From positions 1 to 64,000 of the forward strand of contig JAZKDT010000018.1 in NCBI GenBank assembly GCA_040387475.1: a stretch of 64,000 nucleotides of DNA, read 5' to 3'. This document shows, piece by piece, positions 1 to 8,088 of this stretch (its first letter is position 1; every line of letters begins with the position of its first letter). Origin of the DNA: UBA4416 sp040387475. GTDB lineage: Bacteria > Bacteroidota > Bacteroidia > B-17B0 > Aurantibacillaceae. The notes beneath the pieces were generated by a model. It saw only the letters and a list, made by a program, of their open reading frames with translations, was not told the origin of the DNA and made no database searches. Position numbers and translations under genes: made by a program.

Positions 1-92
1 CAAAACCGGTTAAAATACATATCAACATGCCAATAGAAATCAGAAACCGGTTTCTAAAGTATGGATTCGAGAAAGCTATTTTCCAGTTATAA
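1..92 (+). CDS. Possible 3' end of a gene running in from the left edge
   Basis: One forward frame (first full codon at base 3) stays open from the window edge to a TAA at 90-92, giving about 29 residues that end in KYGFEKAIFQL. The residue mix is plausible for a protein tail, but it is too short to assign to a family. It could equally be a chance open frame. No terminator for it is visible; the next hairpin, at 178-204, is followed by a T-run only on the opposite strand. Confidence 0.3.
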   Translation, partial: KPVKIHINMPIEIRNRFLKYGFEKAIFQL

Positions 93-171
93 AGCATGGT
101 ATTACAATATTAGTGATTTTTACAATGGCATCACTTCTTAAAATTATTTAAAAATGACCGGGTTATGAACA

Positions 172-204
172 ATAAAAAAGCCGTTTACTAGTAGTAAACG
201 GCTT
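172..204 (-). terminator. Rho-independent terminator of the downstream lipoprotein gene
   Basis: A perfect 12-bp stem (178-189 with 193-204) closes a 3-base loop. Read on the minus strand the stem is followed by six T residues, so it terminates leftward transcription from the 282-residue lipoprotein gene, whose stop lies 20 bases away. Confidence 0.85.
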
Positions 205-223
205 AAACATGAATGGCAGTAGG

Positions 224-1072
224 TTATGGCAGCGTAATATTATAAACATTTCCATTGATGGTAACGGTTGCCTGATCATCGCAGGTGCCATTTCCAAAAT
301 CGATATGCCGGGTTGCCTTGCCGCCAGGAGTGTGATCTAATGATCCTTTCGTAAAATGACGACGACATCCCAAGGCCATATTCCTGATCAAGGGAGAGGT
401 GATCGTAGAAATAAATGCATTTCCGTTTGAGGTTGTACCGGTTGCATTACCGGTGATAGCGTATGTATCATCATTCCAGGTCCAGGTGCCTTCTCCGCTT
501 AGCCATTCACGCTGGCGATTGCTTTGCCAGGTGATCGTTCCTCCATTGTTGGCTTTAATGATGCTAATATTCGCGTTGATCTCATATACCAAATGGTGAG
601 CAGTGTTGTGACCTTTATTGGTAATTGTTTTTGATCCGGTAACCTCGTTATCGTTTACAAAATAATTTTGTGGCGTAACGGTGATCACCGTGTTTGAATC
701 GCGGTACCGGCCGGTAAAGTTAATAATAACAAGGCCTCTTCGGCTTCTGCCATCGTTACCGATGCAATTGGTTGACCCAAAATTGACCGTAATTGTTTTA
801 GCCGCCGCTAAAGTATCGGCGGTGATGGTGGCGCAGGTACTTAATACCGCACTTGTTTCTGAGGTTTTAAAACTTGATATTGTATTTGTAACAGATGCCT
901 CATCGGCGATATTAGTTAAATCGTTTACGGTTGAAGAAGCAAAGGATTGATCAACGGCTGCTGCCGTATCACTGTCTTTTTCTTCTTTATCTTTTTTCCT
1001 GCAGGAAGAAAAAACGGTTGAACCTACTATTGCAACCACGGCGAGTGTTGATATAAATTTTTTGGTTTTCAT
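224..1072 (-). CDS. Putative lipoprotein of unknown function
   Basis: The 282-residue product starts MKTKKFISTLAVVAIVG and has a lipobox ending FSSC at about residue 23, so it should be exported and lipidated. The ATG at 1072 is preferred over an upstream in-frame start at 1111 because it places the signal peptide at the N-terminus. After the Cys comes a charged KKDKEEKDSD linker, then a Thr/Asn-rich region consistent with a beta-rich envelope domain carrying scattered Cys residues (STCATI, TNCIG, LGCRR, GTCDD). I do not recognise the family. A strong terminator follows the gene. The next gene upstream on the same strand also encodes a lipoprotein, but 66 bp separate them and co-transcription is unproven. 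Confidence 0.8.
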   Translation of the reverse strand: MKTKKFISTLAVVAIVGSTVFSSCRKKDKEEKDSDTAAAVDQSFASSTVNDLTNIADEASVTNTISSFKTSETSAVLSTCATITADTLAAAKTITVNFGSTNCIGNDGRSRRGLVIINFTGRYRDSNTVITVTPQNYFVNDNEVTGSKTITNKGHNTAHHLVYEINANISIIKANNGGTITWQSNRQREWLSGEGTWTWNDDTYAITGNATGTTSNGNAFISTITSPLIRNMALGCRRHFTKGSLDHTPGGKATRHIDFGNGTCDDQATVTINGNVYNITLP

Positions 1073-1138
1073 ATGCTTTGTTTTATTGTTTCTGTTTATA
1101 AGACTATACAATAAATCAAAGGTTTAATGAGCTAAAAA

Positions 1139-1606
1139 TTATTTCACAAAACTACCGCAACCTGTGTACTTTTTATTTTTATAAGATATCACAACACGGC
1201 TGTCTTTCTTATCTCCGCTCGCAGCATCAACACAAACGTCGGGAACAATATTAATCGAAAGACCTTTACCCTGGTAATCGAAGCCTGCTTTTTCGGTAAA
1301 TGCGGGGCCTTTATAATCCAGGTTAACACTATCTTTTCCATAATCAAGTACTACTCTTATTTTAAGGTTTGATATTTCGGCAAACCAACCAGGCTCAGTA
1401 CCACTCGCTTTAAAAACCACCTTATCTTTTTTTGGTTCATCTTCGATATTGGATAGCTCTTCCACCGCATCCATTTTAGACAAAGAAATATCCACTTCTG
1501 CAAGCGTATCATCTCCCTGTGTGATGGTTTTGTCACCATTAGTATTAACCTGTGTGCAGGAAACTAAACATAAAGTGGCCGAGGCAATTAAAAAGTATTT
1601 TATCAT
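1139..1606 (-). CDS. Putative lipoprotein with a COG3650-like domain
   Basis: A 155-residue protein with a lipoprotein signal peptide (MIKYFLIASATLCLVSC). The mature part begins with an acidic linker; from about residue 64 it has a domain with the pattern F-K-A-S-G-T-E-P-G-W-F near its start, a Cys-x-Asp with a following S-G in the middle (VCVDAASG), and a terminal GCGSF. That pattern resembles an uncharacterised lipoprotein domain family (COG3650-like, tentative) in which the two Cys residues might form a disulfide. The function is unknown; envelope location is inferred from the lipobox. It is divergent from the marC-type gene and 62 bp from its probable promoter. Confidence 0.75.
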   Translation of the reverse strand: MIKYFLIASATLCLVSCTQVNTNGDKTITQGDDTLAEVDISLSKMDAVEELSNIEDEPKKDKVVFKASGTEPGWFAEISNLKIRVVLDYGKDSVNLDYKGPAFTEKAGFDYQGKGLSINIVPDVCVDAASGDKKDSRVVISYKNKKYTGCGSFVK

Positions 1607-1662
1607 ATCATAAACCTACGAATATTTATAGCTGATAACAATTTTATTATTTTTAATAATCT

Positions 1663-1670
1663 TACCTTTG
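1663..1670 (+). promoter_or_regulatory. -7 box for the MarC-family gene
   Basis: TACCTTTG matches the Bacteroidota -7 consensus TAnnTTTG and lies 15 bases before the ATG at 1686. Because it covers a possible TTG start at 1668, it argues for translation from 1686. No clear -33 TTG is seen. Confidence 0.6.
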
Positions 1671-1685
1671 TGGAAATTAAAAACC

Positions 1686-2258
1686 ATGGATTTAAAATTT
1701 GATATTATTGAGATTTTAAAAGTAACGATGATACTTTTTGCGGTGATAGACGTAATTGGATCTATTCCTATTATTATTGGGTTGAAACAAAAGACCGGAG
1801 GAATAAACGCGCCAAAAGCATCGCTTGTATCTCTTGGTATTATGATCGTGTTTTTATTTGTGGGTCAAACCATTTTAAATATTATCGGTATTTCGATAGG
1901 AGACTTTGCGGTTGCCGGATCTATTTTAATTTTTATTGTTGCCTTTGAAATGATCCTGGGGATTCAGATCTCAAAAGATACGATGCCTGCCACAGCTTCG
2001 GTTATACCATTGGCATTTCCGTTAATTGCCGGCACGGGTACTTTAACTACACTTTTATCTATCAAAGCCGAATATAATATTGTATCTATTATTACGGCGA
2101 TCATTCTCAATGTGATTATAGTATATATTGTTTTACGAAACCTCGACCGGCTTGAACGCATACTGGGCGCTGGTGGCATTGCTATTTTGAAAAAAGTATT
2201 CGGGATTATTTTATTGGCTTTGGCCATTAAATTATTTAAAACCAACATCGGTTTATAA
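1686..2258 (+). CDS. MarC family integral membrane protein
   Basis: The 190-residue product has about six hydrophobic segments and the family landmarks: an early D-x-x-G-S-I-P-I (VIDVIGSIPII, residues about 22-32) and a second half with I-P-L-A-F-P-L-I-A-G-T-G-T-L (about residues 106-119). The two half-repeats, each with an IPx motif in a membrane segment, are typical of MarC/YchE proteins. Length fits the family (about 190-220). The MarC name came from a multiple-antibiotic-resistance locus, but its transport substrate is unknown, so no function is claimed beyond an inner-membrane protein. It stands alone with its own promoter. Confidence 0.9.
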   Translation: MDLKFDIIEILKVTMILFAVIDVIGSIPIIIGLKQKTGGINAPKASLVSLGIMIVFLFVGQTILNIIGISIGDFAVAGSILIFIVAFEMILGIQISKDTMPATASVIPLAFPLIAGTGTLTTLLSIKAEYNIVSIITAIILNVIIVYIVLRNLDRLERILGAGGIAILKKVFGIILLALAIKLFKTNIGL

Positions 2259-2385
2259 CGATCTATTACCGGGGTGTACGGCTATTTGCGTAGTTTCATA
2301 AGAGAAATTTAATAAAGCCATATAGAGTTCGGTAGCAAGTGCTAGGAGTTCCAACATTGCAGAAGGTCAGGTATTAAGCACAAAA

Positions 2386-2410
2386 AAAGCCCCGACTAAG
2401 TCGGAGCTTT
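2386..2410 (-). terminator. Rho-independent terminator of the alanine-rich lipoprotein gene
   Basis: A 9-bp GC-rich stem (2388-2396 with 2400-2408, one G-U pair) has a TAA loop and is followed on the minus strand by seven T residues. It sits 24 bases beyond the stop of the small lipoprotein gene. The rest of the 176-base gap (2259-2385) holds nothing I recognise. Confidence 0.85.
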
Positions 2411-2434
2411 AATTTATTTAGTTTAAACTAAATA

Positions 2435-2701
2435 TTAGTGTTTTTTTCCACCTTTAGTTGCAGCAGCAACTGAATCAGCCATTCTTGTAGAATCAGCAGT
2501 CATTTTAGCAGCAGCTTCAGCAGCTACAGCAGCTTCAGCTTCTGCAACTTTAGCTAAAGAATCAGCTTGAGCTTGAGCTACAGCAGCTAATGAATCTTCA
2601 GTTTGTTTTTGTTTAGCAGCCATTTCTTCTTTAGAAGGACCACAAGATACAAATGCAGCAGATAATGCAGCTACAGCAACGATAGATAATACTTTTTTCA
2701 T
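2435..2701 (-). CDS. Alanine-rich helical mini-lipoprotein (Lpp-like architecture)
   Basis: An 88-residue protein with a signal peptide and lipobox (AAFVSC, Cys20). The mature part is about 68 residues and almost entirely Ala, Glu, Gln, Asp, Ser and Lys, with recurring acidic-Ser motifs (EDSLA, ADSLA, ADSTR, ADSVA); the first two are 11 residues apart. It should form one long amphipathic helix or coiled coil. The C-terminus is basic (KGGKKH). This layout (short, lipidated, helical, Lys at the end) recalls enterobacterial Braun lipoprotein, though no homology can be shown by eye. It has its own -7 box and terminator, consistent with an abundant envelope protein. Confidence 0.8.
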   Translation of the reverse strand: MKKVLSIVAVAALSAAFVSCGPSKEEMAAKQKQTEDSLAAVAQAQADSLAKVAEAEAAVAAEAAAKMTADSTRMADSVAAATKGGKKH

Positions 2702-2735
2702 TTTAGTTTTTGTTTAGGTTTTATTAATTTGGATG

Positions 2736-2743
2736 CAAAAATA
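2736..2743 (-). promoter_or_regulatory. -7 box for the alanine-rich lipoprotein gene
   Basis: On the minus strand this reads TATTTTTG, a full match to TAnnTTTG, 34 bases upstream of the start codon. No matching -33 TTG is seen at the usual spacing. Confidence 0.5.
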
Positions 2744-2834
2744 CACGTTTTTTTTAATTTTAGTTAAAAAACTAAAAAAAATACTTTTTTTTTTCAACAG
2801 CCCCCCCTTTTTATCCAGATAAATGAATAAAACC

Positions 2835-2842
2835 TATCTTTG
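2835..2842 (+). promoter_or_regulatory. -7 box of pyrD, almost touching the start codon
   Basis: TATCTTTG is a perfect -7 consensus ending 7 bases before the ATG at 2850. The transcript would have a leader of only a few bases. The box lies inside a possible longer reading frame starting at 2823, so it decides for the 2850 start. The -33 region is taken up by a C7T5 tract. Confidence 0.65.
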
Positions 2843-2849
2843 TTGCCCT

Positions 2850-3884
2850 ATGTACAAGCAATTTATACGGCCCTTGGTCTTTAAACTTAATCCTGAAAAA
2901 GCCCATTATTTAACATTTGACCTGCTAAAAATAGCAACAGGCAATTCATTTGGACGTTTTTTAAGCAAATTAATGCTTGAATACAAACATCCCAAACTTG
3001 AAAAACAGCTTTTTGGACTCACTTTTGCAAACCCGGTAGGCTTAGCGGCAGGTTTGGATAAAGATGCCAAGGTATTTAATGAACTGGCGGCACTTGGTTT
3101 TGGATTTATTGAAATAGGAACTTTAACGCCTAAGGGGCAGCCTGGAAATGATAAACCACGTTTGTTCAGGCTACCCAAGGATAAAGCCATTATTAACCGA
3201 ATGGGTTTTAACAATGAAGGTGTTGACGCAGCGGTTATCCGTTTAAAAAAACGTAAAACCAAGGTAATTATTGGCGGAAATATTGGAAAGAATAAAACCA
3301 CGGCCAATGAAGATGCTATTAAGGATTATGAATATTGTTTTAACGCGCTTTTTGACGTAGTAGACTACTTTGTGGTTAATGTAAGCTCGCCTAACACTCC
3401 TAATCTTAGAGAGTTACAAGATAAAGAACCGTTAACCCATTTGTTGAATCATTTGCAACAAATTAATTATTCGAAACCAAAACGCAAGCCGATACTGCTA
3501 AAAATTGCACCGGATTTAACGGATTCACAGTTGAACGATATCATCGACATTGTGGCGTCGACTAAAATTGACGGTATCGTGGCCACCAATACGACTATCG
3601 CACGTGAACCGTTGACTTATGCAAAAGCAGAAATAGATGCTATAGGGATGGGAGGCCTTAGCGGCAAGCCTTTGACCAAAAGAAGTACCGAAGTAATTGC
3701 CTATCTGAAAACAAAATCAAATAATGCGTTCCCGGTAATTGGCGTAGGCGGAATTCATAGTCCGGAAGATGCGATTGAAAAAATAAATGCCGGGGCCGAC
3801 CTGATACAATTGTATACAGGATTTATTTACGAAGGGCCTGCATTGATCAAGAATATTAATAAAGCTATTGTTAAATTAAAATAG
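2850..3884 (+). CDS. pyrD: Dihydroorotate dehydrogenase (quinone), class 2
   Basis: Oxidises dihydroorotate to orotate with FMN, passing electrons to the quinone pool (fourth step of pyrimidine synthesis). The 344-residue product has the class 2 N-terminal extension (PLVFKLNPEKAHYLTFDLLK), which docks the enzyme to the membrane, then the barrel: FANPVGLAAGLDKDA, GFGFIEIGTLTPKGQPGN, NRMGFNN, VNVSSPNTPNLRELQ with the catalytic Ser of class 2 enzymes, KIAPDL, ATNTT, GGLSGKPL, GVGGIHSPEDA and a closing LIQLYTGFIYEGP. Length is normal. A start at 2823 is rejected because the promoter -7 box lies inside it. Confidence 0.97.
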   Translation: MYKQFIRPLVFKLNPEKAHYLTFDLLKIATGNSFGRFLSKLMLEYKHPKLEKQLFGLTFANPVGLAAGLDKDAKVFNELAALGFGFIEIGTLTPKGQPGNDKPRLFRLPKDKAIINRMGFNNEGVDAAVIRLKKRKTKVIIGGNIGKNKTTANEDAIKDYEYCFNALFDVVDYFVVNVSSPNTPNLRELQDKEPLTHLLNHLQQINYSKPKRKPILLKIAPDLTDSQLNDIIDIVASTKIDGIVATNTTIAREPLTYAKAEIDAIGMGGLSGKPLTKRSTEVIAYLKTKSNNAFPVIGVGGIHSPEDAIEKINAGADLIQLYTGFIYEGPALIKNINKAIVKLK

Positions 3885-3941
3885 CGGCCATGTTGCTAAA
3901 AAGGTATTTTTTTTAAGCCGGTATCTATTTGTATACCTGTA

Positions 3942-3971
3942 TTGAATATTTCCATTTTAAAGCTACCTTTG
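3942..3971 (+). promoter_or_regulatory. Promoter of the HMG-CoA lyase gene
   Basis: A TTG at 3942-3944 and TACCTTTG at 3964-3971 are 19 bp apart, a textbook Bacteroidota promoter. The leader to the ATG is about 60 bases and shows no strong Shine-Dalgarno. Confidence 0.7.
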
Positions 3972-4039
3972 ATATACGAAATTATTCTACTATCGATAAA
4001 AGATAAATTGAATAATACTAAAGAATTATATTTTCGATT

Positions 4040-4894
4040 ATGAAATTGATTGAATGTCCACGTGACGCGATGCAAGGCATCAAAGACCTGATCCCAACAG
4101 ATGTAAAAGCAACCTATATTAACTCCCTTTTAAACATTGGTTTTGATACCATTGATTTTGGAAGTTTTGTTTCTCCCAAAGCCATTCCTCAAATGCATGA
4201 TACGGCGGCTGTTTTAAAGCAGCTCGATCTATCAAAAACTAACAGTAAATTATTGGCTATTATTGCCAACCTACGTGGAGCACAGGATGCCTGTTCTTTT
4301 GAAGAAATAAAATATTTAGGTTTTCCTTTTTCTATTTCTGAAACCTTTCAGCAACGCAATGCCAATTCAAGCATTGCAGAATCTTTAGTAAGAGTAGAAG
4401 AAATTCAAAACTTGTGTGCTGCCAATAAAAAAGAACTTGTTGTATATATTTCAATGGCTTTTGGGAATCCATACGGCGATGACTGGAACAGTGATATTGT
4501 GATGCAATGGACAAAAAAATTAAGTGATCTTGGTATTAAAACCATTGCTCTTTCGGATACCATTGGTGTGTCGGATAGGATAAATATATCGTACTTATTT
4601 TCTCATATTATTCCTGAATTCAAGCACATCGAAATTGGGGCCCATCTCCACTCTACCAAAGATAAGGCACAAGAAAAAATTGATGCAGCATACAGAAGTG
4701 GTTGTCAGCGTTTTGATGTGGCCATTCATGGTTTTGGTGGTTGTCCGATGGCAAAAGATGATCTTACAGGTAATTTAGCGACAGAAGACCTGGAGTTTTA
4801 CTTTGATAAAAATAAAATTTCAATGAACCTCAACACTGATTTACTTCACAAAGCCTATTTAGAGAGTTGGGACGTATTTAACAAATACCATTAA
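4040..4894 (+). CDS. Hydroxymethylglutaryl-CoA lyase
   Basis: Cleaves HMG-CoA to acetoacetate and acetyl-CoA, the last step of leucine breakdown. The 284-residue TIM barrel starts with ECPRDAMQG, carrying the catalytic Arg-Asp pair, has the metal-binding H-x-H in GAHLHSTKD (about residues 197-205), and the active-site Cys loop HGFGGCPMA with the following TGNLATED. Ala-Met replaces Gly-Leu after PRD compared with the classical PRDGLQ motif; I believe this is usual in Bacteroidota relatives. It has its own promoter. Its stop codon overlaps that of the convergent gene in a shared TTAA. Acetoacetate from this enzyme could feed the 3-hydroxybutyrate dehydrogenase encoded near 61.4 kb (inference). 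Confidence 0.93.
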   Translation: MKLIECPRDAMQGIKDLIPTDVKATYINSLLNIGFDTIDFGSFVSPKAIPQMHDTAAVLKQLDLSKTNSKLLAIIANLRGAQDACSFEEIKYLGFPFSISETFQQRNANSSIAESLVRVEEIQNLCAANKKELVVYISMAFGNPYGDDWNSDIVMQWTKKLSDLGIKTIALSDTIGVSDRINISYLFSHIIPEFKHIEIGAHLHSTKDKAQEKIDAAYRSGCQRFDVAIHGFGGCPMAKDDLTGNLATEDLEFYFDKNKISMNLNTDLLHKAYLESWDVFNKYH

Positions 4895-6279
4895 TCTTTC
4901 TTTGCCTCCGTTTTTTCATCAACGGGCTTCAATTCCATTTTACCGGCGTTAAACCTGAATTTTTTAGCATACACTTTTAACTGGCTTCCAATGGGTACAT
5001 CTGATGTTATTTTTTTGAGAATAACGCCGAGGATCAATCCGAAAATCACATAAGCAATGAATAAAATAAAACCCGGCTGAAGCGACGTTTCATTAGTAGC
5101 GATCGTTGCCAGTGATTTTGTTTTCATATTCAAATTTGACATTTGATTATCCAGAATGCCTTTAAAGCCAATGTAAGCCATAAAAATAGCAACCACCATT
5201 ACATCGGCCATCGACCATTTCCCAGATTTGAATGCAAAGAACCGGATAACGTTATTTCTTTTCCATTTATCATTTCCCAATAAATAAATTTTGGTGGATA
5301 GTAATTTGACGATAGGAAATAACACACTAAAAATAAGAATTAGTATACCCACAAAGATGGCATCTGTTTTTCCTTCGGTTACAAGGATATGAACCACATC
5401 CAAAATACTTTTACTCTGGTAAAAAATAACCTGGTCGTTAAACACCAAATGTTTTCCAATCAATTCAAAATTCAGCTCTTTAATCCGGGCATCTATTTCG
5501 ATCATAGGAGCCATCAAGCCAACAATTAAAACAACCAGTGCCAATAAAACAGACATGGTAAAAAGCGGTGTGTATAAAAACTTTTTATTTCTGAACACCA
5601 GCCAAAGTAATAGCATTAACGTTAGGCAACCTATAAGTGCGAAGGTTCGCAGATATATTTGTTCTTGTAATGAATCGATGGTAACCGATACTCTTTTGTT
5701 GAAAGTTGGTATATCCTGCGCATTGTACTTAACCAATAAGAAAACAAGTTCGTTCGTACCACTTATACTGTCATGAGTCTCTGAAGCAAATTGCTTTATT
5801 TTATCCTGCGCCAGATATTTTAACCTTTCTTTGCTTTGAGGTTTTTTGACCTCTGCAATAATTGTATTGGTGAACTCGGGCACTTTCTCCCGTACTTTAT
5901 CAATCTCGATAAAATTGTTAACCGCAAATTTTGTCACCTTGCCTTTAAAGGTGGTTTGCTTTTTATTAACCATTGTTACTGCTTTCGTAACTAAGGAATT
6001 TAAGATTTTGTTCAATTCTACCCTTAACGTATCTTCCTGTTTATTGGTAAATTGAAACTCATTTATCTGCGTATTAATGATATCCATCAAATTGTCTTTC
6101 CAGGCATCTACTGATAATAATCCATGTTGAATATTATTTATTTTACTGTAATCTTTTTTAATTTCAGACCGCTCATGCGAAAGCTTTTGAATGTCGCAGC
6201 CGCACCAAATAGCAAATGCTAATACAGGTGCTAAAAAAAACACGGTTAAAAACTGATATAATCCTTTATGTTTGACCAT
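4891..6279 (-). CDS. PqiA-like inner-membrane protein
   Basis: A 462-residue protein with an N-terminal membrane anchor (residues about 8-25), a charged domain of about 185 residues, then five or more hydrophobic segments. The C-terminal half carries the paraquat-inducible protein A signature: P-M-I-E-I-D-A-R, LFPIVKLLS, and GKWSMADVMVVAIFMA. PqiA proteins are linked to lipid transport across the envelope with MCE-domain partners, but no MCE gene is adjacent here. The long extra-membrane N-terminal region is unusual compared with enterobacterial PqiA, which has two repeated membrane modules. The gene starts 10 bp after the PerM-type gene, so the two probably form an operon. Confidence 0.8.
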   Translation of the reverse strand: MVKHKGLYQFLTVFFLAPVLAFAIWCGCDIQKLSHERSEIKKDYSKINNIQHGLLSVDAWKDNLMDIINTQINEFQFTNKQEDTLRVELNKILNSLVTKAVTMVNKKQTTFKGKVTKFAVNNFIEIDKVREKVPEFTNTIIAEVKKPQSKERLKYLAQDKIKQFASETHDSISGTNELVFLLVKYNAQDIPTFNKRVSVTIDSLQEQIYLRTFALIGCLTLMLLLWLVFRNKKFLYTPLFTMSVLLALVVLIVGLMAPMIEIDARIKELNFELIGKHLVFNDQVIFYQSKSILDVVHILVTEGKTDAIFVGILILIFSVLFPIVKLLSTKIYLLGNDKWKRNNVIRFFAFKSGKWSMADVMVVAIFMAYIGFKGILDNQMSNLNMKTKSLATIATNETSLQPGFILFIAYVIFGLILGVILKKITSDVPIGSQLKVYAKKFRFNAGKMELKPVDEKTEAKKD

Positions 6280-6289
6280 TATTGTAAGT

Positions 6290-7375
6290 TTATTTATAAT
6301 ATTTTCTGAAATTCAATATTCTGTCGCCAATCTGCGGCATTGTGTCGCCCAATAAAAACCCCATAGGTTTTAATGAAGGTACACGATCACAAATAACTTT
6401 TACGATAGCGGTTAGCGGTATTGACAAAAACATACCACCCACTCCCCACAAAGCCCCACCTATTAAAACCACAACAATAGATACTAAAGCATTTACCTTT
6501 ACCTTTGATGCAACAATCATAGGAACAAAAAAGTTATTATCCAGTAGCTGAACAACAATATATAGTCCAAGAACTGCCAGAGCAGCACCTCCCGATTGAG
6601 TAGTGATTGCCATGATCATTGGTAAAGCAATAGCAATTATACCTCCGATGTATGGAATTAAATTTAGGATAGCACCAATTATTCCTAATAAAATGGCGTA
6701 ATCTACGCCTATTATAAGTAATCCAACGGAGTTTAAAGTGGCCACTAACAACGCTTCCAATAGTAAACCGGTTAAGTAACTTTGAATCAATGTTTTTGTT
6801 TGCATTAACACATCTGCCACAGTATCGCGTTTTCCTGAAGAAAAACACTGGCCGATAAAATCTAAAAGAAGCGGCTTGTAAAATAAAATCATGAACATGT
6901 AAATAGGAACTAACAATACAACAACCAGAGTTCCGGTTACCGATATCAAAGTTTGCCCAATGACAGCGCCGCCACCCTTCATTTGTTCCTGCTTTGTTTT
7001 TTCTATCCAGGCTTTGACTTTATATGTACTTATGTTAAAGGTATCTGAGATCCAATGAACAAAATCACTGAACAATTGGGTGAATTTTTGTTTTAGCAAC
7101 GGAAAAGAATCGCTGAACATAGCAAGCTGAGAGCCGATAAAATAAAATAACGCGGCTAAAAGTATCATACTCAACGTTATTGTAATAGAAATAGCAACAA
7201 CCCTGTTAATTTTTCTGTTTAAAAAATTAACCACCGGATTAAGCACGATAGCAAGTATGGTTGAAAAAATAAGAGGAACTATAATTTCGCGACCTATATA
7301 CAGGATGAAAAAAAAGGCAATCAGGCCTAGTAATATCTGCGAAACTTTAAGATAAAAAGGTAAAAGTACTTTCAT
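6290..7375 (-). CDS. AI-2E/PerM family transporter
   Basis: A 361-residue membrane protein of the AI-2E exporter/PerM (UPF0118) family. It shows the usual order: two N-terminal helices (LLGLIAFFFILYIGREIIVPL), a hairpin VLNPVVNFLNRK, an amphipathic stretch of about 100 residues, then a cluster of C-terminal helices with GLLLEALLVATLN, NLIPYIGGIIA and PMIVASKVKVN...GGALWGVGGMFLSIP. Some members export autoinducer-2, others act in Na+/H+ exchange; the substrate cannot be told here. I chose the ATG at 7375 over a TTG at 7405 because it puts the first helix near the N-terminus. Likely first gene of a two-gene operon with the PqiA-like gene. Confidence 0.9.
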   Translation of the reverse strand: MKVLLPFYLKVSQILLGLIAFFFILYIGREIIVPLIFSTILAIVLNPVVNFLNRKINRVVAISITITLSMILLAALFYFIGSQLAMFSDSFPLLKQKFTQLFSDFVHWISDTFNISTYKVKAWIEKTKQEQMKGGGAVIGQTLISVTGTLVVVLLVPIYMFMILFYKPLLLDFIGQCFSSGKRDTVADVLMQTKTLIQSYLTGLLLEALLVATLNSVGLLIIGVDYAILLGIIGAILNLIPYIGGIIAIALPMIMAITTQSGGAALAVLGLYIVVQLLDNNFFVPMIVASKVKVNALVSIVVVLIGGALWGVGGMFLSIPLTAIVKVICDRVPSLKPMGFLLGDTMPQIGDRILNFRKYYK

Positions 7376-7524
7376 AGTGTTTAGTAGTTGTAACACTAAT
7401 GACAAGTTTGTGCCAGCTATAAATTATTTGCTACGCGCTGGTGGTGTGGTTTAAAAGGTTCTCAAAACGGAAATATATTCCCCAATTACTATAAAAGCGG
7501 AATTTTGGGTAATCAATTACCCTT

Positions 7525-8064
7525 TTAACGCAACATTTCCCATAAAACTATTCCCATACTTACTGATACGTTAAAGGAGTGCTTCGTGCCAAATTGTGGT
7601 ATTTCAATGCATACATCACTTTGGTCAATGATTCTTTGCTCAACACCATATACTTCGTTGCCAAAAACAAGCGCAAGTGGCTGTTCAGACCTTTGAAATT
7701 GATTAAGCATTACAGCATTTTTTGCCTGTTCTATAGAAGCGATATGATATCCGTTCAACCTTAACGCGTCAACGGCTTCCTGTGTGGTTTTAAAATATTG
7801 CCAGTTTACTGTTTGGGTGGCACCTAATGCCGTTTTTTCAATTTCAGGTTTTGGGGGTGTTCCTGTTACACCACACAGATAGATGGCTTCAATTAGAAAA
7901 GCATCGGCTGTTCTAAAAGCAGAACCTACATTATTTAAGCTTCGGATATTATCGAGAACCAGGACTATCTTATTTTTTTTTGAACCTTTAAATTCCTCTG
8001 AACTCATTCGCCCAAGATCATGCATACTGAGTTTTTCATTCGTTATCTTTTGATCCTCTGGCAC
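7525..8064 (-). CDS. SpoU/TrmH-type RNA 2'-O-methyltransferase
   Basis: A 179-residue SPOUT methyltransferase, which would use S-adenosylmethionine to methylate a ribose in tRNA or rRNA. The three SpoU motifs are present: motif 1 NIRSLNNVGSAFRTAD (about residues 39-54, with the catalytic Arg), motif 2 LVFGNEVYGV, and motif 3 IPQFGTKHSFNVSVSMGIVL. There is no N-terminal substrate-binding domain beyond about 30 residues, so this is the compact form. The target base cannot be deduced. It lies 24 bp downstream of sprA on the same strand and may be the last gene of a ruvA-sprA transcript. A short GGGTAAT/ATTACCC hairpin follows its stop but lacks a T-run in this direction. Confidence 0.93.
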   Translation of the reverse strand: MPEDQKITNEKLSMHDLGRMSSEEFKGSKKNKIVLVLDNIRSLNNVGSAFRTADAFLIEAIYLCGVTGTPPKPEIEKTALGATQTVNWQYFKTTQEAVDALRLNGYHIASIEQAKNAVMLNQFQRSEQPLALVFGNEVYGVEQRIIDQSDVCIEIPQFGTKHSFNVSVSMGIVLWEMLR

Positions 8065-8088
8065 GATATTATCTAGTATATAAGTGTA

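Noticed and set aside
1..58. Two ACCGGT-containing near-palindromes at the left edge
   Set aside because: Short, only partly complementary, and possibly inside a coding tail; no function can be supported.
1668..1685. TTG start extending the MarC-family gene by six codons
   Set aside because: The codon lies inside the promoter -7 box TACCTTTG.
2259..2385. Structured RNA or tRNA in the spacer after the MarC-family gene
   Set aside because: No cloverleaf or strong stem is visible apart from the terminator hairpin that follows.
7507..7526. Perfect GGGTAAT/ATTACCC hairpin followed by TTTT
   Set aside because: The T-run is on the plus strand where no gene ends; in the direction of the methyltransferase gene it is followed by AAAATT, so it is not a convincing terminator.
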